Origin: a virus
IMG/VR virus record: IMGVR_UViG_3300008267_000256
Location: 1 to 43,058 of that record
Length of the DNA stretch: 43,058 bases
Strand: one strand, 5' to 3'
The notes beneath the pieces were generated by a model that worked only from the letters and a program-made list of their open reading frames with translations, made no database searches and was not told the DNA's origin. Position numbers and translations under genes: made by a program. Shown piece by piece: positions 35,487 to 41,992 of the stretch; the stretch's first letter is position 1, and each line of letters opens with the position of its first letter.

Positions 35487-35949
35487 ACTATTACAATTCT
35501 TAGAAACTAGAGGACAGGGATCTAAAGCACAAGTTGGCTACGACTTAACACTGAAGTCAGTTAACATTATACATGGTGGAACTGTACTAGCGGATAAAAC
35601 CCTTGTAGAGGATTACACACCAGTCACATTATTTAGAAGTGAGAATGGTAAGATGCTCTTTAAACTAGAAGCAGGTGCATACTCACTAACCTTTGAACAA
35701 GGAGTTAAGATTGACACAAACCATACAGCATTTATTAGACACAGATCGAGCGTACTTCGTTGTGGTGCTATTATTACAAGTGGTGTATATGATCCAGGAT
35801 TCGAAGTGAGTGAAATGGGTGCAGTTATGATTGCAACAAAACCAATCACACTAGAGAAGGGTGCTAGAGTTGCACAGATTATTATGTTTGAGAATCACAC
35901 TGCTGATGCCTACGAAGGACAGTGGCAAGGTACAAAAGATGTAAAATGA
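35467..35949 (+). CDS. dcd: dCTP deaminase/dUTPase-family protein
   Basis: 160 residues. The trimeric dUTPase/Dcd fold motifs are visible: FIRHRSSVLRCGAIITSGVY then DPGFEVSEMGAVMIATKP (motifs with the RSS and the GV-D-GY-like segment) and GARVAQIIMFENH. It is closer to Dcd (deamination of dCTP to dUTP) than to dUTPase by the RSS-R-G pattern, but a bifunctional enzyme is possible. It would feed dUMP/dTMP synthesis. Its stop overlaps the next start (ATGA). Confidence 0.75.
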   Translation: MLLNADKLLQFLETRGQGSKAQVGYDLTLKSVNIIHGGTVLADKTLVEDYTPVTLFRSENGKMLFKLEAGAYSLTFEQGVKIDTNHTAFIRHRSSVLRCGAIITSGVYDPGFEVSEMGAVMIATKPITLEKGARVAQIIMFENHTADAYEGQWQGTKDVK

Positions 35950-36290
35950 AAAAGTATATTGAAGTAAAACTAGACATAGAAGGCCTACATTCTTGGCCTA
36001 ACTGTGATATTGAAGAAGTTGAGTACCTAAAGTACCTACACAGGCATACCTTTCAATTTTTATGTAGAGCTGAGGTGTCACATGGAGATAGAGACATAGA
36101 GTTTATTAAGTTTAAACACGAAATTAAGAACTATATTGGCCAAAAGTACTATGACGCTAAGTACAAATGTTGCAACTTTACTGGACAATCATGTGAGACT
36201 TTGGCTGAAGAGCTTGTTCATCAATTTAAACTATCACAATGCTCCGTCTCAGAAGATGGTGAGTTTTTTGGAATCGTTGTCAATGAATAA
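35946..36290 (+). CDS. Small His-rich protein, distantly QueD-like
   Basis: 114 residues from the ATG overlapping the dcd stop. It has LHSWPNC, then YLHRHTFQFLCRAEV, then DIEFIKFKHEIKNYI and SCETLAEELVHQF. The H...HxH plus a C-terminal CETLAE arrangement resembles the zinc His triad and the T-E-N-A helix of PTPS/QueD folds, so it may be a divergent member. It is unlikely to replace the broken queD, because no clear catalytic Cys-containing HKC-type motif is seen before the HxH. Coupled to dcd. Confidence 0.55.
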   Translation: MKKYIEVKLDIEGLHSWPNCDIEEVEYLKYLHRHTFQFLCRAEVSHGDRDIEFIKFKHEIKNYIGQKYYDAKYKCCNFTGQSCETLAEELVHQFKLSQCSVSEDGEFFGIVVNE

Positions 36291-36307
36291 AAAATTGCCT
36301 ATATTAT
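36276..36307 (+). promoter_or_regulatory. Bacteroidetes-type promoter for lipoprotein gene
   Basis: TTG 36276-36278, 21-nt spacer, TATATTAT 36300-36307; ATG at 36333, 25 nt downstream. Confidence 0.4.
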
Positions 36308-36332
36308 ATAAAAATAACTAACTAATCAAAAA

Positions 36333-36524
36333 ATGAAAACAGTAAAAGTAATTGCAGTACTCGCCCTTGTGGCATTTGGTTTGACTTCATGCTCAAACAA
36401 CAACTCAGAAACAACAGTAGAAACAACTGACACAACAACCGTGTCCACAGACACCACAGCTGTTGATACTACTTCGGTGATTTCTATCACTAATGATACA
36501 GATACAACTATTGTATCTCAATAA
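36333..36524 (+). CDS. Small phage lipoprotein
   Basis: 63 residues. Signal peptide MKTVKVIAVLALVAFGLTSC with lipobox LTSC (Cys20), so it should be lipidated by the host and anchored in a membrane. The mature 44 residues are low-complexity and strongly acidic/Thr-rich (CSNNNSETTVETTDTTTVST). Own promoter and own terminator, so it is independently expressed, probably early. Superinfection exclusion by a surface lipoprotein (as T5 Llp) is a fitting role; a spanin is less likely without lysis genes nearby. Confidence 0.75.
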   Translation: MKTVKVIAVLALVAFGLTSCSNNNSETTVETTDTTTVSTDTTAVDTTSVISITNDTDTTIVSQ

Positions 36525-36542
36525 TTTAAAAGTTATTGTTTG

Positions 36543-36570
36543 AAAGAGCCAACCTAACAAGTTGGCTTTT
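36543..36570 (+). terminator. Rho-independent terminator after lipoprotein gene
   Basis: AGCCAAC (36547-36553) pairs with GTTGGCT (36561-36567), flanked by AAAG and TTTT. The 3' arm holds the -33 TTG of the next promoter. Confidence 0.8.
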
Positions 36571-36592
36571 CCATTATTATTTTGTACATTTA
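36562..36592 (+). promoter_or_regulatory. Bacteroidetes-type promoter, leaderless arrangement
   Basis: TTG 36562-36564 (in the terminator stem), 20-nt spacer, TACATTTA 36585-36592, then 3 nt to the ATG at 36596. Confidence 0.55.
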
Positions 36593-36595
36593 GTT

Positions 36596-37063
36596 ATGAT
36601 TAAGACAAACAAAGTTGTCCTACTGTTCGGTAAGATCTGTAGTGGCAAAAGCACATACGCAAAAGCGCTAGCATATATAACAAAAGCAAAGCACATTACG
36701 GTATCTGACATTGTGAAAAGAATCTCAGGCCAAGCGTCTCGTAGTGAGTTGCAAACAACTGGTCACATGGATGTGTTAATTGCAAATGAACTTATAAATG
36801 AGATTAATAAATACGATAGTGTAGTTATTGATGGCATTAGGCAGTATAGCATTGTTTTAGAACTAGCTGCAGAGTATGGTCAAACAGAACTAGATTTAGT
36901 TTGGCTAGAGGTACCGGATGATGTTCGTAAGTATCGCTTCTATGATCGTGCTATTGCAAAGGACGACATCAGCTTTGAAGAGGCTGATAAGAGGGATGCA
37001 GATTTAGGTCTTTTAGTGTTGCAAGATAAGCTAAAAGATTCGTATACTATTATAAACAACTAA
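36596..37063 (+). CDS. P-loop nucleotide kinase-like protein
   Basis: 155 residues from the ATG at 36596; the frame is open further upstream through the terminator, but the promoter position fixes this start. Walker A FGKICSGKST at residues 11-20, Walker B-like YDSVVIDGIRQ, and a lid-like segment RKYRFYDRAIAKDDISFEEA then DKRDADLG. This pattern fits the dNMP/adenylate/dephospho-CoA kinase group; the substrate may be a (modified) deoxynucleoside monophosphate given the neighbouring folE, dcd and queuosine-type genes. Confidence 0.7.
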   Translation: MIKTNKVVLLFGKICSGKSTYAKALAYITKAKHITVSDIVKRISGQASRSELQTTGHMDVLIANELINEINKYDSVVIDGIRQYSIVLELAAEYGQTELDLVWLEVPDDVRKYRFYDRAIAKDDISFEEADKRDADLGLLVLQDKLKDSYTIINN

Positions 37064-37066
37064 AAT

Positions 37067-37708
37067 ATGAAATTATTACAAAAAGCTAATGGTAATCTCC
37101 CTCGTACACAGGAAGAGAAGTCTCAGATGATCGAGCAAGCTGCAATACACTATGGTAACTTCTTAAATGCACTCGGATTCGATTGGACTGCAGATCCACA
37201 CAGTGCTAATACTCCTAAGAGGGTAGCAAAAGCATGGATTAATGACTTAATTGCAGGTTCGGTTGGGGAAGAACCAGAGATTACTGCATTTCCTAATGAT
37301 GAAGGTTACACAGGTCTTATTTGTCAAACTAGAATACCAGTAATTAGTCTTTGTGCACATCACAACCTACAATTCACGGGAGTTGCTCACGTTGCCTATA
37401 TTGCAGGTAAGGAGAAGACAGATATGGTTATTGGTTTGAGTAAGTTAAATCGCATTGTAGATTTTTATTCACGTAGACCTAACATTCAAGAGTCACTTAC
37501 TAAACAGATACACGATCACGTAGATAGATTATGTATTGGTAATCGAGGAGTAGCTGTGGTTGTGGAGTCAATACACAATTGTGTAAGGTGTAGAGGTATT
37601 AAAAATGACAGTGTTATGAAGACATCACAAATGTCAGGATACTTCTGGACTAATGAAGTTGGTACACGTCAAGAGTTCTTTAACCTTATAGATCAATCTC
37701 GCTACTAA
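37067..37708 (+). CDS. folE: GTP cyclohydrolase I (FolE)
   Basis: 213 residues. Catalytic and zinc motifs: RIPVISLCAHHNLQFTGVAH (Cys and His zinc ligands), VIGLSKLNRIVDFYSRRPNI then QESLTKQI, and SIHNCVRCRGIKNDS with the second zinc Cys. It converts GTP to dihydroneopterin triphosphate, the first step of both folate and 7-deazaguanine synthesis. It sits 3 nt after the kinase and 1 nt before the dpdA-like gene, tying it to 7-deazaguanine formation together with QueD and QueE. Length is normal. Confidence 0.93.
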   Translation: MKLLQKANGNLPRTQEEKSQMIEQAAIHYGNFLNALGFDWTADPHSANTPKRVAKAWINDLIAGSVGEEPEITAFPNDEGYTGLICQTRIPVISLCAHHNLQFTGVAHVAYIAGKEKTDMVIGLSKLNRIVDFYSRRPNIQESLTKQIHDHVDRLCIGNRGVAVVVESIHNCVRCRGIKNDSVMKTSQMSGYFWTNEVGTRQEFFNLIDQSRY

Positions 37709-37709
37709 G

Positions 37710-38300
37710 ATGGACTTTTATGTTATATCACCGGTCTCTAATTTAGAGCCAATGAAAATGGGAGATAGGATATTTGTACTTGCACACTTGTGGGTACAGT
37801 TTCCTGAATATAGAGAGTTTGTCCTTAACTTAATTGATGAGGACATTGATCGATGGATCACATTAGATAATTCAGCAGCTGAAAGGGCTTTAGTTACAGA
37901 AGACGTCCTTATCCAAGTGGTTAAGGAATTAGCACCAAGTGAGGTTATCGCACCAGATGTACTCTTTGATAAGGATGCTACTATTGCAAATGCAATCAAG
38001 TTCCGTGACCGCATGGAAGAGGAGGGATTACTAGATACAACCGATATCTTCTTTTGTCCACAAGGTAAAACTAAAGAGGATTGGTTAGAGGCTTATGTAT
38101 GGGGATTAGAGCAAGATTGGATTCACACTATTGGATTTTCAAAGATTGCAGTGCCACAAGCTTGGTTACCTGATTGGAAAGATGATCAAGGTATCAAAGA
38201 AGCTCGTCACATGGCATACGACTATTTGAAAGAGCAGAATTTGTTACTCAAGCCAATCCACTGTTTAGGACAAGGACAGATAGTGTGTATCCTGTGCTAG
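37710..38300 (+). CDS. dpdA: DpdA-like 7-deazaguanine DNA transglycosylase, frame broken near C-terminus
   Basis: 196 residues to a TAG at 38298. The TGT-like core is clear: WITLDNSAAERALV, then ELAPSEVIAPDVLFDKDATI, FFCPQGKTKEDWLEAYVWGL and IGFSKIAVPQAW. After KPIHCLGQGQ the frame runs into IVCILC and stops, whereas the matching C-terminal part continues in another frame (38279-38455). In working phage enzymes of this family the LG-G and the following DS segment are separated by further residues, so a deletion plus frameshift is likely. The family swaps guanine for preQ0-type bases in phage DNA. Confidence 0.75.
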   Translation: MDFYVISPVSNLEPMKMGDRIFVLAHLWVQFPEYREFVLNLIDEDIDRWITLDNSAAERALVTEDVLIQVVKELAPSEVIAPDVLFDKDATIANAIKFRDRMEEEGLLDTTDIFFCPQGKTKEDWLEAYVWGLEQDWIHTIGFSKIAVPQAWLPDWKDDQGIKEARHMAYDYLKEQNLLLKPIHCLGQGQIVCILC

Positions 38301-38455
38301 CAGCTGCACATGGAATTGATTTCACAAGAGACTCAGAAACAAGAATACCTACACCACACAATTTCTTAGAAACCTTTAACATGCAAGATATAGATATGGA
38401 TTTAGTAAAATCAAACGTCAATATGTTAAAAAAGAGTTGTAGAAAGGAGATCTAA
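38279..38455 (+). pseudogene. dpdA: C-terminal fragment of the DpdA-like gene
   Basis: In the -1 frame relative to the upstream part, without its own start. It encodes DSVYPVLAAAHGIDFTRDSE, TRIPTPHNFLETFNMQDIDM and a basic end with stop TAA at 38453-38455. It matches the expected continuation of the transglycosylase and joins it by a -1 shift near 38276-38279. Confidence 0.7.
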
Positions 38456-38457
38456 CA

Positions 38458-38465
38458 TATTTATA
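38458..38465 (+). promoter_or_regulatory. TATTTATA box before structured leader of HNH gene 2
   Basis: TATTTATA three bases after the dpdA stop and 91 nt before the HNH ATG; transcription would begin about where the hairpin at 38469 starts. Confidence 0.5.
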
Positions 38466-38468
38466 TGT

Positions 38469-38549
38469 GTAGAGTCGAGGCTACAAACATAAGTTAAAAA
38501 TTTTAAGCCTTTGGTGAGTAAGGACCTCGACCCTGAAAACCAGAGGCTT
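38469..38549 (+). ncRNA. Candidate kissing-loop/pseudoknot leader RNA
   Basis: Hairpin 1: GTAG (38469-38472) with CTAC (38481-38484), loop AGTCGAGG. Hairpin 2: AAGCCTTTGG (38505-38514) with CCAGAGGCTT (38540-38549), 10 bp with one G-U. The loop of hairpin 2 contains CCTCGAC (38525-38531), a perfect 7-bp match to GTCGAGG (38474-38480) in loop 1. The two loops can therefore kiss. It precedes the HNH ATG by 7 nt and would cover its translation start region. Not a known riboswitch as far as I can tell. Confidence 0.5.
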
Positions 38550-38556
38550 TATTATT

Positions 38557-39219
38557 ATGGACTACAAGAGAATATACGATCAATTGATTGCAAAAGCTCG
38601 TATTGAAAATAGAGTAAAAGGACAGGAAATTTATTATGAAGCACACCACATTATCCCAGAGTGTTTGGGAGGAGAGGGTACTGTGTGGGCTTGGAGAAAT
38701 CATCCAAATATAATATTATTAACTCCAAAAGAACATTACATGGCCCACTTACTACTATGTGAAATTTATCCAAAGGAGAGAAAACTAAACTATGCGTTGT
38801 GGAGAATGGCAAATCCTGGTAATCGACCAAAGGACTACGTGATGTCTAGTAGTAGCTACTCTCGCCTAAAGAGAGTTGTTCAGCAGCAGTTACGTGAACA
38901 GGCTACAGGAGTGTTAAAGTCAGAGGAGACATTAGTCAAACTAAAAAAACCAAAGCCACCAAGAAGTCATCAGCATGTGAGTAATTTGAAGGCAGCCGCT
39001 AAGGAAAAGGGTTTCAAAGGCCCTGTGAAAGATGAAAAGTGGTTCAAAGCTGTATCAAAATCTATTCTTCAGTATACCAAAGATGGTAAGTTTATAAAGC
39101 AATGGGAGTCAATTCAGCAAGCGTCATCAGCACTTGGTATTAATAGAAGTGATATAGGAAGTGTGTGTAATGGCCGATATAAAACAGCAGGTGGATTTAT
39201 TTGGATATTTGAAAATTAA
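38557..39219 (+). CDS. HNH homing endonuclease 2 with NUMOD1-like C-terminus
   Basis: 220 residues. HNH core: YYEAHHIIPECLGGEGTVWA then NIILLTPKEHYMAHLLLCEI (His-His, Pro, Asn, terminal His). Residues 165-220, ILQYTKDGKFIKQWESIQQA then SSALGINRSDIGSVCNGRYK and TAGGFIWIF, form a NUMOD1-type DNA-binding module of homing endonucleases. It lies between the broken dpdA and the broken polymerase gene and has a long structured leader. Confidence 0.88.
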   Translation: MDYKRIYDQLIAKARIENRVKGQEIYYEAHHIIPECLGGEGTVWAWRNHPNIILLTPKEHYMAHLLLCEIYPKERKLNYALWRMANPGNRPKDYVMSSSSYSRLKRVVQQQLREQATGVLKSEETLVKLKKPKPPRSHQHVSNLKAAAKEKGFKGPVKDEKWFKAVSKSILQYTKDGKFIKQWESIQQASSALGINRSDIGSVCNGRYKTAGGFIWIFEN

Positions 39220-39231
39220 ATAGTATTATTA
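39201..39231 (+). promoter_or_regulatory. Bacteroidetes-type promoter, leaderless arrangement
   Basis: TTG 39201-39203, 20-nt spacer, TATTATTA 39224-39231 (weaker box), then 4 nt to the ATG at 39236. It supports 39236 as the original start of the polymerase gene. Confidence 0.4.
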
Positions 39232-39235
39232 AGTT

Positions 39236-39412
39236 ATGACAGATACAAAAGAATATATAATAGTACAAGATAAGGTCCAGCTAATGGACCTTTTCCGTCA
39301 TATCACAGACTCAAAGATAATTGCGTACGATATTACATGCTTAAAGGTAAAAAGCTCATTATGCATAACGGATCTTTTGATATTAGATACACCAAGTGTT
39401 ACTTTGGTATAG
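39236..39412 (+). pseudogene. N-terminal fragment of the second family A polymerase
   Basis: The ATG at 39236 opens a frame encoding MTDTKEYIIVQDKVQLMDLF then RHITDSKIIAYDIT, which is the start of a 3'-5' exonuclease domain just reaching the exo I strand (normally ...YDTET...). After about 39334 the frame carries unrelated residues and stops at 39412, while the matching continuation (LKGKKLIMHNGSFD) is in another frame. The stretch between exo I and exo II, normally tens of residues, is missing. Confidence 0.7.
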
Positions 39413-41304
39413 ACTTGCGTGAAGATCTGTATTGTGATACGATGTTACTTAGGCATACACTTAAGGAGGACGGCCCTTTTGGTTTAAAAGATATCGCAAT
39501 CGAATTACAGAACGAACTCGAATTAGATGTAGAAAGACAAGCCAACGAAGAGCAACTATTAATGAAAGAAAACATTAAGAAGAATGGTGGCTCAGTGTCA
39601 AAAGAAAACTATGAGATCTACAAAGCTGATATGGACTTGCTTGGCAAGTACGCAGCAGCAGATACTGACTTAACACTTCGTGTAGCTACATACTACCTAC
39701 CAGTATTAGAAGAGCAGAAACTTTGGGACTTCTTCTTTACTGAGGAGGTAATGCCTCTTTATAGAGAGGTTACTATATCAATGGAAGAGGGTGGTACACT
39801 TCTCAATATTGACTACATTAAACAAGTCAAGCAAGATATCACAGTTGAACTCAAGCAATTAGAAAATGATATAGTGAAAGAACTTGTATCCTATCCAGAA
39901 GTTCAGAAGTGGGCTATGGACAGAGCTTACAATAATTATAAACCTAACACAAGAGGCTCTTATATACAAAAACTATTAGAACTTACTAAACAAACTCACT
40001 TACCTTTATCAGATAAAGGTAAATACAAAGTTAACGCGAAAACGGCATACTTACTAACAAACGAGTCAGTTAAACAGTTTGTACAGACAGGTAATGAGAG
40101 TAGTTTAGATAATACGTTAAAGATGAACGTATGTCTACAATTAATGAAAGAAGATGAAGGTTCTCTCATTAATATCAGCAGTAAACAGCAGATGGCTGAT
40201 ATATGCTTCAACTATCTCGGAGTTAAACCTCTATCACAAACACGCAAAGGTACTGATCAGTTTAATGAAGACTTGGTAGAGCATTTGTCAAGAGACTACG
40301 TGTGGGCTGCTAAGTTGCATGATTATAATAAGCTAATTAAAATTAACAGTGCGTACATAGATAGATTCCTAGAAGGAAACGAGAATGGTAGATATTATTG
40401 GTACTTCAAGCAACATGGCACAACTAGTGGTCGATTTAGCTCGGACTGTCAGCAAATACCACGTGTATTAGAGCCAGGCGAGGTTAGTGACTTGGTACTC
40501 AAGTATAACAACATACTACGCAGTTTCTTAGTGGCAGAGGAGGGTCGTAAGTTTATTATATGTGACCAGAGTTCTCTAGAACCAAGAGTGTTTGCTAGCG
40601 TAAGTGGTGATCCCAATCTCATTAACGTATTTGTTAACAATGAAGACCTTTATAGTAGAGTTGCTATTCAGGCTTTCAAACTAAAAGGCATGTCGGCGAA
40701 TAAAAAGGATGAAAACTATGTTAAAAACATTAGACCTGAGTTAAGACAAAGAGCTAAGTCTATTGCACTTGCTATTCCTTATGGAGCAGGTGCTTGGCAG
40801 ATTGGACAAACATTAAACATACCAATTCAACAAGCTCAAGGATTAATAGATGGTTACCTGGAAGGTTTTCCTGAGTTAGCTCGATGGATGTCGGATACTA
40901 ACTTGAGAGCTCAAACTATTGGACAAATCAGATCAAAAACTGGTAGGATTAGACACTTAGAGAGAGTTGCGCAGATATATGGTCACTTTGAAGACAACTT
41001 GATGGACCCTCGCACCTTTGGTCAGATGAAAAGAACTATGAAATCTCCTGACCAACAGCAAAAGTTAATTAAGCTTAGGATGGAGTATAAGAATGGTCTT
41101 AACAATGCGAAGAATTTCCAAATACAATCACTAGCAGCATCTATTATGAACAGATCAGCTGAATTTGTAATCAACTCAAGCGAAAAACACGCAGATCATG
41201 CAGCTAAGATTATAAAGAAATGTATGGAGACAACTGTACAAATTGAGACTGGGCTAGTAGCTGAACCAAATATTTGTGATAATTTTGGATCTGGGCATGC
41301 ATAA
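39337..41304 (+). CDS. Family A DNA polymerase lacking exo I and palm motif C
   Basis: 655 residues from an internal ATG. Present: exo II MHNGSFDIRY, exo III YAAADTDLTLRV, TTSGRFSSDCQQIPR, motif A FIICDQSSLEPRVFASVSGD and motif B RQRAKSIALAIPYGAGAWQI. After the NFQIQSLAASIMNRSAEFVI helix the sequence jumps to SSEKHADHAAKIIKKCMETT and AEPNICDNFG, which normally follow motif C (HDE). No HDE or equivalent exists in between, so about 25-30 residues with a catalytic Asp are absent, in frame. With the N-terminal loss (see 39236) neither proofreading nor polymerisation would be expected. An HNH gene follows 60 nt downstream. Confidence 0.85.
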   Translation: MLKGKKLIMHNGSFDIRYTKCYFGIDLREDLYCDTMLLRHTLKEDGPFGLKDIAIELQNELELDVERQANEEQLLMKENIKKNGGSVSKENYEIYKADMDLLGKYAAADTDLTLRVATYYLPVLEEQKLWDFFFTEEVMPLYREVTISMEEGGTLLNIDYIKQVKQDITVELKQLENDIVKELVSYPEVQKWAMDRAYNNYKPNTRGSYIQKLLELTKQTHLPLSDKGKYKVNAKTAYLLTNESVKQFVQTGNESSLDNTLKMNVCLQLMKEDEGSLINISSKQQMADICFNYLGVKPLSQTRKGTDQFNEDLVEHLSRDYVWAAKLHDYNKLIKINSAYIDRFLEGNENGRYYWYFKQHGTTSGRFSSDCQQIPRVLEPGEVSDLVLKYNNILRSFLVAEEGRKFIICDQSSLEPRVFASVSGDPNLINVFVNNEDLYSRVAIQAFKLKGMSANKKDENYVKNIRPELRQRAKSIALAIPYGAGAWQIGQTLNIPIQQAQGLIDGYLEGFPELARWMSDTNLRAQTIGQIRSKTGRIRHLERVAQIYGHFEDNLMDPRTFGQMKRTMKSPDQQQKLIKLRMEYKNGLNNAKNFQIQSLAASIMNRSAEFVINSSEKHADHAAKIIKKCMETTVQIETGLVAEPNICDNFGSGHA

Positions 41305-41341
41305 ATGTCCCTCTAGACGGCCATTTTTAATAATACTCGAC

Positions 41342-41349
41342 TATTTATA
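41342..41349 (+). promoter_or_regulatory. TATTTATA box upstream of HNH gene 3
   Basis: TATTTATA 15 nt before the ATG at 41365. A GGAAAGG purine run 41350-41356 is one of the few Shine-Dalgarno-like sequences in the window. Confidence 0.5.
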
Positions 41350-41364
41350 GGAAAGGTAAGTAAT

Positions 41365-41982
41365 ATGAGAATCTGTAAGACCTGCAAGCAAAATAAACCA
41401 TTAGAGGATTATTATAGTGGTAAGGGTTATGTAGGAGGCAGAAATCCAAACTGCAAGGTATGTATAAAAGCATCTAAAAACAAAGATACTCAAAACGCAG
41501 CATCGAAAAGATATCGAGATCGTAGCCCAGAAAGACGATTAGAGCGAGATAGGAAGTATCGAGCTGAAAACACAAAAGTGATTAGAGCCAAGCGGAATGT
41601 ATACCTAGCCGAGCGTTATAAAACAGATCCTGTTTATAGATTGCAAACTATACTGAGACAGCAGATTGTAGACTACATTAAGTACAAAAAAAATGATAGA
41701 ACAGCACAGCTACTTGGATACACAGCTCAGGACTTTATTAACCGCTACGGTGAAGGCCTAGTAGGTCAACACATTGACCACAAGATCCCAAAAAGTTGGT
41801 TTAAGGAGGATGCGCCAATCAACATTGTGTGGCATTTAGAAAATCTACAGTGGTTGGGTGGTATAGAGAACGACTCAAAGGGTAACAGATATGCACACCA
41901 AGTAACAGAGGATTATTTGCAAATAGCTTTACCATATATACAAGAAGAATATGTAGTTAAATTAAAAACAAGATATTTATAA
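41365..41982 (+). CDS. HNH homing endonuclease 3 with zinc-ribbon N-terminus
   Basis: 205 residues. N-terminal CKTCKQNKPLEDYYSGKGY then NCKVCIKAS gives two CxxC pairs, a zinc finger common in phage HNH proteins. A basic linker (YRDRSPERRLERDRKYRAEN) precedes the HNH motif GQHIDHKIPKSWFKEDAPIN then IVWHLENLQWLGGIENDSKG, with His-Asp-His, Asn and the closing Asn/Lys. It is free-standing and lies directly behind the damaged polymerase gene. Confidence 0.88.
   Translation: MRICKTCKQNKPLEDYYSGKGYVGGRNPNCKVCIKASKNKDTQNAASKRYRDRSPERRLERDRKYRAENTKVIRAKRNVYLAERYKTDPVYRLQTILRQQIVDYIKYKKNDRTAQLLGYTAQDFINRYGEGLVGQHIDHKIPKSWFKEDAPINIVWHLENLQWLGGIENDSKGNRYAHQVTEDYLQIALPYIQEEYVVKLKTRYL
41974..41981 (+). 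promoter_or_regulatory. TATTTATA box upstream of ferritin-like gene
   Basis: TATTTATA 11 nt before the ATG at 41993; it overlaps the end of HNH gene 3. Confidence 0.5.
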
Positions 41983-41992
41983 ATAAAGTTTA

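Noticed and set aside
36136-36321. 61-codon + strand frame overlapping the His-rich protein
   Set aside because: Alternative-frame shadow with no supporting signals; the coupled ATGA start at 35946 explains the region.
36536-36595. Upstream extension of the P-loop kinase frame
   Set aside because: It would start inside the terminator hairpin of the lipoprotein gene and upstream of the promoter; the ATG at 36596 is the sensible start.
38469-38549. preQ1 riboswitch before HNH gene 2, tempting because of nearby deazaguanine genes
   Set aside because: Size and sequence do not fit the ~34-nt preQ1-I pseudoknot or its A-rich tail; the downstream gene is an endonuclease, not a queuosine gene.
39219-41365. 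Group I intron in the polymerase gene
   Set aside because: The lesions are losses, not insertions; no intron core (P3/P7-like) sequence sits inside the polymerase frame and the HNH genes lie outside it.
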